Shown: piece after piece, positions 1 through 10,481 of the stretch
Position numbering within the stretch: the first letter of the stretch is position 1
How the letters are laid out: each line of letters opens with the position of its first letter
Notes under the pieces: generated by a model
Database searches by the model: none
Seen by the model: the letters and a program-made list of their open reading frames with translations, nothing else
What the model was told of the DNA's origin: nothing
Translations under genes and position numbers: made by a program
Source: Zygnema cylindricum
Taxonomy: Eukaryota > Streptophyta > Zygnematophyceae > Zygnematales > Zygnemataceae
Assembly (NCBI GenBank): GCA_037447655.1
Contig: JBBHKE010001613.1
Span: 171,776 to 225,949 of the forward strand
DNA: 54,174 nucleotides
Direction of reading: 5' to 3'

Positions 1-2180
1 AGGTATTTTGGAGGAGAGAAGGAGTTTTAAGTATTCAAACTTCGACTTTTTTTTTAAAGGGCCTTTCTACTCAAATATTATCTTAATCTATCATTTGGAC
101 TTGTGGAAACGAACGGGGAAGTGTGTTGGGTAGCTGTTTCATCTCATTCTGATATCAACCGGGTTGTTTCCAAGCCAAGTTCTTGGATAGAATCTTTATT
201 CACCCCTTCAACAGCGAAAGTGAGGACACACGTATCTACCACCCTCTAAATCACCCCATTTCATGGCCTCTTGCTAGCGGTGTGCGCGTCGCGTTCCCTA
301 TCCTCATCTACTTCGGACCACACATGGCTCCCTTTGGATTGCTCAAATGCGACCCCTCACCCTCTTTTCTAAGTTGTCAGTCATTTGCCTACCCCTTGCA
401 ATGATAGCCAATCAACCTTACCTATACATACCCATATAATTATATGGATAGCCCACCTATGTCCACATTAAACAACGAAGGTTATGACACCCCACCAGTT
501 CTTACACACCCTATTCCACCCCGTCCACCACTGCCTTTATATCTTTGTTTGACCACCACCGCCTTCACGGGCTCTTTCTCCTGAACCGCTTTCAAAGGCC
601 CATTCTCCTCAAGATCCTCACAGTCTTCCAACTTTGCATCCTTCCCACCATCTCTCAAATTGTTTGCCTCCCGCCTTTGTTTTTACAACCCCTCCAATCT
701 CGGAGCCAAAATTATTTCCAACACAAAGTACAAGTCCATCTAGGGTGCTTTGCCTTAGGTGTCAAAAGTTATCTGCTGTAGGTAGGGGGCGACGAAGCAT
801 TTGAAAGCAAATTCAATTGCCCATGTTTAACAATATGTTGGCAATCATAACATTATCAAGGGTTACCACCATGATTATCATCGTCTGAGATTCTATAAAG
901 GTATTCATCGCCACCTTCGCATTCTTGTTTAGCACTTTGACTCCCGTTGCCATTATTGGTTGATGATTTAACGAATGATAATGCGTGGCACCTACTTCTA
1001 TTGTTTCCGTTTTGAATATCTGTTTTGCAATCTAAGGGTGCAACCTAAGGGAGAAGCTAGTGGTGCTCGTGAAATTAGGGCTCGTTGCCACAAATGTTTT
1101 AGAGTGATTACAGAGTGGTTCTAACAAAAGCACACACAACAATTTTTAGGTCTTTCTGTTTGAACCCCTTCCCCTTTGACATGCCTCTTTACGCAGCTCC
1201 CAAATTACTTTCCAACGCATTTTTCCACCTTGGACGTTTTGCCGACTTTTTTTGAGCTTTTGGCAATTCACCCCATATCCGTCTATAACAACAACTGTTA
1301 ACGCTTTCCATTTTTGACATACTCCAAATTTGAGCCTTGGACAATGTCCTTCCATTTATAAAGGTGCATGGTCCCTTCAAATGGTTTGACTTAGATCATG
1401 AGGCATTTACCAAGGCTAAAATATGATCGCGTCATATTTTTGGGCAACTCATCTAAAATGGCTTTCAAAATCCTTAGATATATTTTTCTTCTTGATACAC
1501 CATTTGAAGGTTTTGATCTTTTGTTTAGAGTGGCTCTTGAGATGGCGTGTGATCACATTTTTAATCATTTTATAACATTTCTCTCAACTTCGTGTTTTGC
1601 GAATATTTTTTAGTTTGTTAGGGCAATTCTTATCTCATTAAATGGTCAACGTTTGTTGGATCTAACTCTTAAGGGCCTAACATAACAATTTTCTACCACA
1701 CCAGTTTGTGGTTAGTACTAAGTGAGGTCTTCAAGCAGTTGTTCATGGCATCTTGACACTTTTATATCTAACCCCGATTGGGTAGTCCGTGAAGTTTATG
1801 CGGTTAATGGTTTTAGACCGCAATACTATCTTCCGAGAGCTCCACCATGATGTCCCTATAAACAAAATATTTATTTCTGTTTATGCTTTTTGTTTTTGAC
1901 TTACTCTTTCATTTTCCTTCTTCGATGTTCCATTTGTTAATGTTGCCCTCATACAATCTGCGACTAGCACTCGCCAAAGAGATTGTTTGGGGGAACCTTT
2001 TTTCACTTTGGCCCACGATCAAGCTTTGCAAGCATTTGTTACATTTTTCCCTATTTGTTTATGTTGAAATCTTAGGTTTCTATTCTGTATTTTATAGGTC
2101 AGTATGTATAAAAATAAAAAGATCTCATTGGGTAGTCAAGCTTTGGTTTCCCTCTCTCTAGTCCCTATACTTATTGCAGT
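1..2180. other. No recognisable gene
   Basis: I read both strands of this stretch and found only short open frames with no domain, motif or splice pattern I recognise. It is AT-rich. It may hold old, decayed repeat sequence, but I cannot name a family. Confidence 0.5.
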
Positions 2181-2291
2181 CAATGAAGAGACTCGTTGCA
2201 ATCAGTGAAGACCATTGAGAGAGAGATAGACCGACCGTCATTTCCTATAGTGTAGTACTTGTGTCGGCCTATATAGGGTTTGATAGCTATA

Positions 2292-2884
2292 TGTAAATGT
2301 GTGACCTCCATTGGCCCACAGAATGTCCAGCTTATATGAAGCATTTAGGATAATATTTGCCCGTTTGACTTTCCCACTGAAAATGTGCCACCTTGGCACG
2401 AAAATATTTTGATTACCCTCACCCTTGTGAAGGCCCAACTCCCTTCAGCCGAACGCAAAAAGAATCATAAAATTTGCTCCTTTGGGCATTAAGTTATGGT
2501 CGACCAAAGATGACTTATAAATAAAAAAGATTTCCTAGAGAGAGAGGTGCCTAAAATAAACGTCTAAGTCTTAATTCCCTCTCTAAACCCTTTACTACTA
2601 ATTGACTATACCTATCAAAAGATTGTAAAGTACAAAAAGTAAAGCTACTGCGGTACTTCTTGTACGATCATAGTACGACATGGCAGTCCCGCTGACATTT
2701 GTCAGTTCGTGAGCCATGGTTGCTCTTCCCAAAGTATCCGTCGTCCACTTATGGCTTGCCACATGTCATTCGCCGACATTGTCTCACAAACCGCCAAATT
2801 ACCGCTCCGGTGCGTAAGCTCCACTGTGAACCGTCCGATTGGAAATTGGCAATTAAATGCGTTCATTTAAATTGAACGTTGCTC
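2292..2884 (-). repeat. Copia LTR, family A-like, reverse orientation
   Basis: Read on the minus strand, this block follows the family-A LTR in order: an ATCGGACGG segment, a CCATGG segment, a cluster of GTAC motifs, the CTCTCTCT leader start, and the U5 hairpin region up to an end resembling ATTTACA. It is clearly diverged from the copies at 6809 and 15938. No internal retrotransposon sequence follows its U5 end, so it is a solo LTR or a fragment. It abuts a plus-strand A LTR piece, giving an inverted arrangement. Confidence 0.65.
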
Positions 2885-3237
2885 CTATTCTACCTTCTTG
2901 TACTATATAGTGTACCTATCGGACTAGGGTTTAGTAATAGGTAGTCGTGAGTAGGCAGACCAAGACTAAGTGAGATTTAGGTACCTCTCTCTAAGAAAGC
3001 TTGTAACTATAAAGGTCATCTTTGACCAGCCATAACTTACTGCTCAGGGGAGCAAATTCAGTGATTCTTTTTGCGTTTGACTCAAGGGAGTCTTGTCCTC
3101 ACAGGGGTGAGGGTGGTCAGAATATTTGTGTGCCTGGGCGGCACTTATTCAGTGGGAAAGTGGAAGGGGCAAATATTATCCTAGAGGCTTTACATAGGCT
3201 GCTCATTCTGTGGGTCAATGGAGACCACAGAATTTCA
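2885..3237 (+). repeat. Copia LTR family A, 3' part (promoter-R-U5)
   Basis: This is close to 7340-7693. It contains the TATA-like ACTATATAG, the start of the leader, and the four hairpins with GG-rich loops, ending in ATTTCA. The U3 half is missing and the segment begins directly after the inverted LTR. It is followed in place by the primer-binding site and the beginning of gag, so it is the 5' LTR remnant of a truncated element. An apparent small protein in this stretch recurs in every A-family copy. I read it as conserved RNA structure rather than coding sequence. Confidence 0.8.
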
Positions 3238-3335
3238 GGTTATGGGCCCACCCTCTAGGGTGCCCATATTTGATGGATCAGACTTTTTTTATTGGGAAAT
3301 GATGATGGAGGGAGAACTATTTGAGAAGCATCTAT
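3238..3335 (+). pseudogene. Copia PBS and gag N-terminus, cut by the assembly gap
   Basis: The LTR end is followed by GGTTATGGGCCCACC (3238-3252), complementary to the anticodon stem-loop of plant initiator tRNA-Met. An ATG at 3242 inside this site opens a frame reading MGPP...VPIFDGSDFFYWEMMMEG, the usual start of copia Gag (first aromatic-W motif of the DUF4219/UBN2 type). The frame runs into the run of Ns. Nothing recognisable as the rest of gag follows the gap. Confidence 0.75.
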
Positions 3336-3345
3336 NNNNNNNNNN
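3336..3345. other. Assembly gap (10 N)
   Basis: Ten undetermined bases interrupt the gag reading frame of the truncated copia element. The true gap length is unknown. Confidence 0.99.
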
Positions 3346-3639
3346 ATACTCTAAACCTGTGTAAGTGGGTGAAACTAAAAGGGAATCTTTATGTCGGTGG
3401 GACCGTCTGTTTTTGAAACTGGCTGATGTTGTGACACATCGAACCTGAGGGAACTCAGACGTCGTTTTTCTTAGTGACTTTTACCAGTTCATTTAACTAT
3501 CAATACCGAACGGTTTCAAACGGTAAATATGTCTCACGAGAGATCCTCTCCGTGGATGAATGGGTTTTAAAAGATTCAGGATAGGGGGGGAGATTTTGAG
3601 ATAGATGACTTCATGCTGTGGTTAATTTTATGACACAGC

Positions 3640-3940
3640 ATGAGGGAGTCCAAGCTACACAGTGTTGTAGTCGGTCAAAGTTTTTGTCTGCCAGGGTGGC
3701 TGTATTTCTAAGGGAAAATCAAAGTGGGTGAATGTGTCCAAATCTCATATTCTAACTTTGCATTCTGTGGTGGAATTGAGCACACTGAAAGTGTTATTTC
3801 ACAGGGGTGAATCTATATTGGGGTTCTGACTGTTAAGGGGTCAGTCATTTGGGTTTATATCAACTTGGAGTCGGCACTATCTAGATTAGCTTCTTTTGGA
3901 TCTGCATACTCTGAGGGCCAATGGAGGTCTCAGAGTTTCA
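3640..3940 (+). repeat. Diverged copia LTR U5 fragment (B-like)
   Basis: The block contains GGGAGTC, a CTACA...TGTAG stem, CTGCCAGGGTGGC, and an ACTCTGAG...CTCAGAGT stem ending in TTTCA. This is the same order as in the family-B LTR U5 (11355-11530), although the sequence is heavily diverged and has internal insertions. No PBS follows. Confidence 0.55.
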
Positions 3941-4060
3941 TGCATAATGTTTGATAGCTATTTAGACATTAGCAAGATCATTAAATTGTTCAACGAAATA
4001 ATAATAATGACATAGAAACTAGTTGAGTTTTAGTACGTACGAAACAAATGTATCAAATAT

Positions 4061-4639
4061 TTGTTATTTTGGACAGCGAACATTAAAAGCTGGTTTGGAT
4101 CCGACGGTCCGCATCATCGCCGTGATCTCGGAAAAGCCGCCTTTGCAGTTTTTGGACGTGACATGACCTGTCGACACGTGGCAAGATATTTTTGGGAAGT
4201 GGTAATCCCGGGGAGCACGAGGACATGTCTGGAGGAGACACACGTCCACTCCATGGCCTTGTCGTACACAGGCCGTACAGAAAGTACATCGGCCCTAGTA
4301 CCTTTTTGTATTGTAGAGTCTTCTGATTGTTTCGTACATCAGTAGATAGGGGTTGTGAGAAGGGTTTGGGACTTAGAGTATTGAGGAGGTAGCCGCCTCT
4401 CTCCTAACAAGCTTGTATAAATATTGACATCTTCGCCAATTGATAATTATTTGCCTGGTTGGGCATTTTCAGTGATTCTTTTTTTTTGTAGACTCAGGGG
4501 AGTCCAAACTGCACAGGGGTGCAGTTAGATTAACTATTTGTCTGTTTGGGTGGCAGTGATCCAAGTTGAAAGAGGGCTAGCCAAAAGCTATTTAGAGGCT
4601 TCATGAATTCAACGATCCAATGGGGGACACAGAATTACA
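4061..4639 (+). repeat. Copia LTR family C, solo or partial
   Basis: This matches the reverse complement of the family-C LTR at 53705-54118. It carries ACACGTGGC near 4174, a GTAC cluster at about 4262-4302, and leader hairpins with AGGG loops at about 4488-4560. It ends in CAGAATTACA. No PBS or gag follows, which fits a solo LTR, but I could not fix the 5' end or a target duplication. Confidence 0.65.
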
Positions 4640-6484
4640 GTGCCGTGCACGATAAGAAATACATAGGCGACACCTTCCGAAAGAAGACTCGCGGGAAGAA
4701 GAAAGCACGCAGAAAAGATGACGGATGGGCTTTCACTTTTGAGAGAATATTAGAATAAACGTTTAGTTTCGTGCGTTGTGTGCTAGGAAACTTTGTACAA
4801 TTCCTTTCGTGCGCCGTATGCCACGAAACTTCAAACAATACCTTTCGTGCGCAATGCGCGCATGAAATGCCAAACATACATGCTCCAATCGTATGGTAAA
4901 TTATTGTAGCGTTGACGTACATACTTAACATTCAATCGCTAACGTGAACCAAAATATCGCGAAGTACCGTGACGTCAACATAAATCATGTATCCATACTT
5001 GAAAGCCCATTGCTCTACGCGAATCAAAATATCGCGCGCGCTCGATTCTCAACATTGAATCGTAACACACACGACAAGTGAGATCATCAGAGTAAGCCAT
5101 ATAAAGCAACTTCACAATTTTACCTCAAAAATTTCCAAGGAGGATGGACCAACAAGAATATCGTCATCAACACATATGGAATAAATGAATAAAAAGGTAG
5201 TTAAATCAGAAGCAAAAAGCCTGTTGTCATCGTAGAAGTATTTTTGTTTGTGTTCCGTACACAAAAAAATTGTTTAAGGCCATACATAGTTTTCACAAGA
5301 TGTTAAATTTAAAATTTTAAGCTTAAGGGTTTTTTTCCATTTTTTTTTTATAAATGTTTTGGGAATAGTCACCTTAAAAAAAGTATGTTTACCGTCCATT
5401 TGATTAACATGAAAGACGTTTTCAACACAGAAAGTGAGAGATTTACAAATAGATATCTAACAAGCAAAAGGGGTCAAGGTTTTCGCGCAGTTGACACATT
5501 CGACTTAGGAGAAACCATTTGCTCTTAAAGGCGGTTTTTATTTTTTCATGAATTTATCAACTTTTAGTTTGACAACACAAACTCGTTTCAAACCGATGCC
5601 AGAGACCCCAATGTAAGGGAACAAGATTCCATATGTTGTTTGAAGGGGGGAGTGCTGAGTTGGAGCAAGATCTTCACAAAGGTAAACTGGAAGGTCATAA
5701 CGAGATGGGTGAGAGGGAGGAAGAGGAGAAGACGACTATAGAATCTAGAAAAACAAACGGTCCAATAGGGCCATGAAGAGGCGCCGTGTCCGAAAGAGAA
5801 TAAAAAAATAATCAATGTTAAAATGAGGGGAGGGCGAGGGGGCGAGGGGGTAAGTTTCAAAGGTTAGTTAGAAAAGGGCCAAGTTGGTGATTAAATAATA
5901 AGGAATACAAAAAAAAATTCAATATTAACTTGAGGCGAAAAGATAAAATAGATACTAGTTTGAAAAAGGGCAAGTCGGTGACCAAAAAATGGGTAAGGGG
6001 AGGAACATAGTTAAACATGTTTGAGGAAATGGGGGTAAAAAAAAAGGAGATGAAAGAAGAAAAGGTGAACTAGGAGGAAGGAAGAGGCGGTGCTAAAAGA
6101 GGTGAATTTTGCGAAAGAGTATATGCTAAAGGATAAGATTTGAAGGGAGGAGAAGCGAAAGTACCAAAATAGCAAGGAAGATGAGGGAGGAGGGAAAGGC
6201 GTACGAGATAAGGTTTCGATGTTAGGGGTTTTTTTGAAAAGAACCTCTTATTTGATATCAATAAAATTCAAAACAAACACCAAACATGATATTTTTTTGA
6301 TTTTCAAAAAATAACGCAGAATGCATGACAACCCCACTTAACAATTTTTTAGACGAAGTCTTTGTTTGGGAACCAAAAATGCTAAGGTGACAAACATGTG
6401 CTTTGACAAATGAGCACACTTCTATGGGAGTGTGTTAGGAAAAACACAATTGGGCTAAAAACTTTGGAGATAGTATCGATGATG
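4640..6484. other. Intergenic, no gene recognised
   Basis: AT-rich DNA with a purine-rich stretch at about 5600-6240. Open frames on the minus strand there are by-products of pyrimidine-rich composition. A small tandem repeat lies at 4767-4885 (separate entry). Confidence 0.5.
4767..4885. repeat. Three tandem units with a TTTCGTG...CACGAAA stem
   Basis: Three successive units of roughly 38-40 bp each begin TTTCGTGCG and contain a partly complementary CACGAAA- or GGAAA-like arm before a C/A-rich spacer. The middle unit has a perfect 7-bp inverted repeat (TTTCGTG / CACGAAA). Function unknown. Confidence 0.55.
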
Positions 6485-6808
6485 TGGCGGTATCGCGCAA
6501 GTATTTATAACGACTACGATTGAAATCGGACGGCGCCACATCAAATGCCACGTGGCACAATTACATTTGATCGCGACATCACCAGTGATTACGGGACCGA
6601 ATCCGGATATGACATCTGTCAACATTTAGGCCATGTCGTACAATATTCGTACAGAAAGTACACCGGTAGCCGTACTTTTATGTACGGCAGTGTATTATGA
6701 TTGGTGCCATACATCAGTAGATAGAGTTTTAGACAGAGATAGGACTTATAAAAAATTGGTAGATAAGACCCTCTCTCCCAGAGAGCTCCTATACAAAAGG
6801 TCAACTTT
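6485..6808 (+). repeat. Copia LTR family B, left part, split by insertion
   Basis: This stretch aligns with the second half of the family-B LTR at 10980-11315: the ATCGGACGG segment, a CACGTGGCA G-box, the TCGTACA...CGTACAGAAAGTACA cluster, the TAGATAGAG leader and the ACAAAAGGTCAACTTT block. It stops exactly at the family-A LTR start, and its continuation GACCCTCTATAAC resumes at 16829. The 5' part of this LTR is not recognisable. Confidence 0.8.
6804..6808. repeat. Target-site duplication ACTTT (left)
   Basis: These five bases directly precede the TG of the family-A LTR and are repeated at 16824-16828 directly after its terminal CA. Five bp is the normal copia duplication size. Confidence 0.9.
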
Positions 6809-7693
6809 TGTTGAAAAGAGGTAATTAATAGTTCACTTCTCTATTTTAGTTTTACTTTAAAGAAAAAGAGTGAGGATCAAAGGCACGCCATGGCTGCCGC
6901 CATATTTAGAAAGTGTCAGATTTTGAAGTAAAGGATATCTTACGAAAATGTTGCCTATATCTTTTTGAAACTGGGTCTGTGGACCTCTATATATTCGTAC
7001 ATCTTAACCAATAAGGCGTTATCGAAACGAAACACGTGACGGGTTTCAAAGATATATAAACATTAACGCAACAGCTAATTAACAGCAAACTAACCAAAAG
7101 GAGCAATTCATGCATGTATGCGAATCTGGACCGTGTAAAATGTGTTTTGATCGGACGGCCGACATTATAGCCGCCAAGCGAAGTGAGCTTTTGGTGGCAT
7201 ACGGAGATAGCGTCACGCGGTGCCACGTGGCGCCACATTATTTGATACAGGAGAAGATGGGAGGAGGAACCATGGCTTCCGATTTGACAGGTGTCACCTT
7301 GTAGACCTTGTCGTATAATGGTCGTACAATAAGTACATCGCCCATTGTACCTTCTTATACTATATAGTGTTCCTATTGGACTAGGGTTTAGTAGTAGGTA
7401 GTCGTGAGTAGGCAGACCAAGACTTAGTAATATTTAGGTACCTCTCTCTAAGAGAGCTTGAAACTATAAAGGTCATCTTTGACCAACATAACTTACTGCT
7501 TAGGGGAGCAAATTCAGTGATTCTTTTTGCGTTTGACTCAAGGGAGTCTTTTCCTCACAGGGGTGAGGGTGGTCAGAATATTTGTGTGCCTAAGCGGCAC
7601 TTATTAAGTGGGAAAGTGGAAGGGGCAAAAATTATCCTAGAGGCTTTACATAGGCTGCTCATTCTATGGGTCAATGGAGACCACATAATTTCA
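6809..7693 (+). repeat. 5' LTR of family A (885 bp)
   Basis: It starts TGTTGAAAAGAGG and ends ATTTCA, with the PBS immediately downstream. It is very similar by eye to the truncated LTR at 13974 and visibly less similar to the LTR at 15938. In order it has a 150-bp first module, a decayed antisense tRNA-like block (about 6955-7032), a perfect G-box, a GTAC cluster with TATA, and the hairpin leader of R-U5. Confidence 0.9.
7222..7367 (+). promoter_or_regulatory. LTR promoter: G-box, GTAC cluster, TATA
   Basis: GCCACGTGGC (7222-7231) is a perfect palindromic G-box, the core bound by plant bZIP and bHLH factors. About 90 bp on is a cluster of GTAC cores (7322-7350). GTAC is the core bound by plant SBP-box factors. 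A TATA-like ACTATATAG at 7359-7367 follows. The same order recurs in the B and C LTRs. Binding and transcription start are inferred. Confidence 0.6.
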
Positions 7694-7708
7694 GGTTATG
7701 GGCCCACC
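7694..7708 (+). other. Primer-binding site for initiator tRNA-Met half molecule
   Basis: GGTTATGGGCCCACC is complementary to the anticodon stem-loop of plant initiator tRNA-Met (GGUGGGCCCAUAACC), not to its 3' end. Drosophila copia has the same type of site and is primed by a cleaved 5'-half tRNA. It starts directly after the LTR. Confidence 0.85.
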
Positions 7709-7907
7709 TTCTAGGGTGCCCATATTTGATGGATCAGACTTTTTGTATTGGGAAATGATGATGGAGGGAGAACTATTTGAGAAGCATCTATGGGGCATAG
7801 TGTCTGGACAAATTCGATGCCCACCTCCACCTGGGTTTGGAGGGACACGTTTTTCTGGCACCTCCGCCTCTACCGTAGCCAGAACAGGTCACCATCACCG
7901 AGGATGA
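7698..7907 (+). pseudogene. Copia gag N-terminal remnant
   Basis: The frame starts with the ATG inside the PBS and reads MGPPSRVPIFDGSDFLYWEMMM, continuing to LWGIVSG and a Pro/Ser-rich stretch, the typical start of a copia Gag. It stops at about 70 codons, where the capsid, zinc knuckle and protease should follow. Within 40 bp the sequence changes to the middle of an integrase. The rest of gag and the protease are missing, so the product could not function. Confidence 0.75.
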
Positions 7908-7943
7908 AGATGAAGAAGGAGAGGAGATTGTCATGGAATGTTT

Positions 7944-10481
7944 TATTTTATGAAAAACAAGTCAGAATCTCAGGATTGTTTTAGACAATATAAAGCATCG
8001 AGCGAAAAACTCCATGAAACTCCAATCAAGAGAGTAAGGAGTGACAATGGTGGAGAGTATACTTCTAACCAGTTTGAAGATTTTCTAAAGGAAGATGGAG
8101 TCCAACACCAAAAGACAGTTCCAGAAAACCTGGAACAGAATGAGGTAGCTGAAAGGTTTAATAGAACACTAAGTGATAGTGCTAGAAGTATGTTGTCAGA
8201 TAAAAAGATAGGAAAAAGGTTTTGGGCAGAAGCAATGAACTGTGCTAATTACCTAAAAAATAGAGTTCTTACATCAGCTATAAAAGATCAAACACCTTAT
8301 GAGAGATGGACAGGCCGGAAACCAGACATATCTCACTTAAAGGTTTTTGGCAATCAAGTATTCAGTCTAGATACAGATCGGTCCAATTGGAAGCTAGACC
8401 CTAAAGGAAAACCGGGATACTTATTAGGATATGATGAGGATGTTAAAGGATATAGAGTTTACGATCTAGAAAGGGAAGATATAATCTTAGTAAAGCATCT
8501 AGTAGTTATGGATGAAGGAAAGTTTGTGGATCCCTTCAAGTATACAACGTCAGTAAAAATCAGATTTGAGTCAAAAAATTCTGATGACTTTGAGCTTCCT
8601 AACTATCCAAGTTTTAGAGAAGATGACATTCTTGCAGGTACAAATCAGACCAAAAAAGACTCGGCTGTGGAAACTCCAGTGACAACTCTACTCGAAGCGG
8701 AAGACGTGATGGAAATTGCTTCGGAATCAAGGGATAGGGGAGAAGCCGAGTTTGTTCGAAAAAATCCACGAAAACCATCTATTCCGGCCTCAGATTTTGA
8801 GGGAGGGAGGAGAAGTAGCAAAAGACTGCAAGAAAAACAGGTTAATAACAAGGTAACTAAACTATCTCATCAAGATGAACCTCAAACTTATCGAGAGGCG
8901 ATGACTTGTCCAGAAAGAAACCGGTGGAAGACAGCCATCAATGAGGAGATGGCTTCAATCATGGCAGCCGATACTTGGGAGCTGGTGGACTGTCCACCTA
9001 ACCGAAAACCAATCGGTTGTAAGTGGGTTTTCAAACTGAAACTGAACCCAGATAACACAATCGAGCGCTACAAGGCCAGATTAGTGGCAAAGGGATTTAC
9101 ACAAAAGGAGGGAATTGACTACGAGGAAACCTTTGACCAGGTGGTCAGATTTCCCTGCGTCCGCATACTTCTCAGCCTGGCAGCAGCGGAAGACATGGAA
9201 GTGCACCTGATGGACATCAAAACAGCCTTTTTGCATGGAGAATTGGAAGAGGAGATCTTCATGCGACAACCCGAAGGGTTTGTGGAGGAAGGAGAGGAGA
9301 GTAAGATATGCCGGCTGATTAAATCTCTTTATGGTTTGAAATAGGCGCCTCGACAGTGGAATAAGAAGCTTGATGTGTTTCTTACCGGTCAGGGATATAT
9401 CCGGATCAGCTTAGATCACTCAATCTATGTTTTCGAAGATGAGGAAGGTTTTATATTTATTGCAATTTATGTTGATGATTTGCTTGTTTTAAATAAATCA
9501 ATGGAAAAATCTATAAACTAAAAACCGATCTTAGGGGGAGATTTGAAATGAAGGATATGGGGGAAGCAAAATATATTTTGGGAATTCAAGTAGAGAGAGA
9601 CCAGAAAAAGAAAAATTATAAGATTGGCTTAAAAAGAAGCAATAGGGAACATGCTTGAAAAATTTCAAATGGATAAAGCTAATATTTGTACAACTCCAAT
9701 GGAGTTGAAGAAGGGAAGTGAGGGGAGTGAGGAAAAATGAGTCATAGTCTTAGACAAGGAATTATCTCCTGAAGAACAGAAGTTCATGGAGACTATTCCT
9801 TACAGGCAAGTAGTGGGAAGTCTAATCTATTTTATGAATTGTACCCGGCCGGATTTAGCTGCAGTTGTAGGAGTGCTGAGTAGAAGACTAAATGCTCCCA
9901 CTAAGAGGGATTGGGAGGCAGCTAAGAGAGTCCTTAGAAATTTGATAGGAACTAGGGATCTATGGTTGCATTTGGGTGGGAAGAATACTGACATCACTAC
10001 TTGGAGTGATGCCAGTTATGGTGATGCTCCGATGAGGAGATGCACTTCTGGATATGTATTATATGTGGGTGATGGGGCTTGCTGTTGGAGTAGCAAACAG
10101 CAAAAAGTTATTGCTCAGTCCACCATGGAGGCTGAGTATATGGCCTCTTGCTCTGCTGTAAAAGAATTGATGTGGGTCAAGTCTTTGCTTGGTGAGCTAG
10201 GTCACCTTTAGAGTGGTGTGCAGAAAATTTTTTGTGATAATCAGGCAGCAATCGCTATTTCTGCCGATCCTAAATATCATTTTAAAGCCAACCAAATGGA
10301 CATCAGACTTAGCTTTGTTAAAGAGAAAGTAGAAAACAAAATAATCAGTTTAGAGTACCGACCAGATAGTGAGATGGTAGCAGGTATGATGACCAAACCT
10401 ATGCCTTCCCCTAAGCTAATTTTCTACAGGGAGAAGTGTGGTCTGAAATTAAAGATTGACTATAAAATAAGGGGAGTGTAG
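7944..10481 (+). pseudogene. Copia integrase-RT-RNase H, family B, 5'-truncated
   Basis: The reading frame starts inside the integrase core (KNKSES..., RSDNGGEYTS, then NEVAERFNR) and passes the chromodomain-like PYERWTGRKP region into reverse transcriptase (GCKWVFKLKLNPD, IKTAFLHGELEEEIFM, SLYGLK). A TAG at 9342-9344 replaces a glutamine. The frame continues through YVDDLLVL at about 9469, then is broken by a one-base loss near 9515 and further changes. It recovers at 9786 as RNase H (TWSDASYGDAP, STMEAEYMASC, FCDNQAAIAI, HIDIR-like). The last stop codon lies inside the LTR. Gag, protease and the N-terminal integrase are absent. Catalytic D,D of RT are present, but the gene is dead. Confidence 0.9.
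10465..10476 (+). other. Polypurine tract before LTR B
   Basis: AAATAAGGGGAG lies immediately before the TG of the family-B 3' LTR, in the position expected for the plus-strand primer. An equivalent GAATTAAGGGGAG sits before the A LTR at 13974. Confidence 0.75.

Noticed and set aside
5588-6261. Minus-strand ORFs with hydrophobic stretches
   Set aside because: They lie in purine-rich DNA, have no recognisable motif and overlap no splice pattern.
7517-7714. Small protein conserved in every A-type LTR (also near 3022 and 16608)
   Set aside because: Conservation follows hairpin stems with compensatory changes and crosses the LTR end and PBS. It is better explained by RNA structure.
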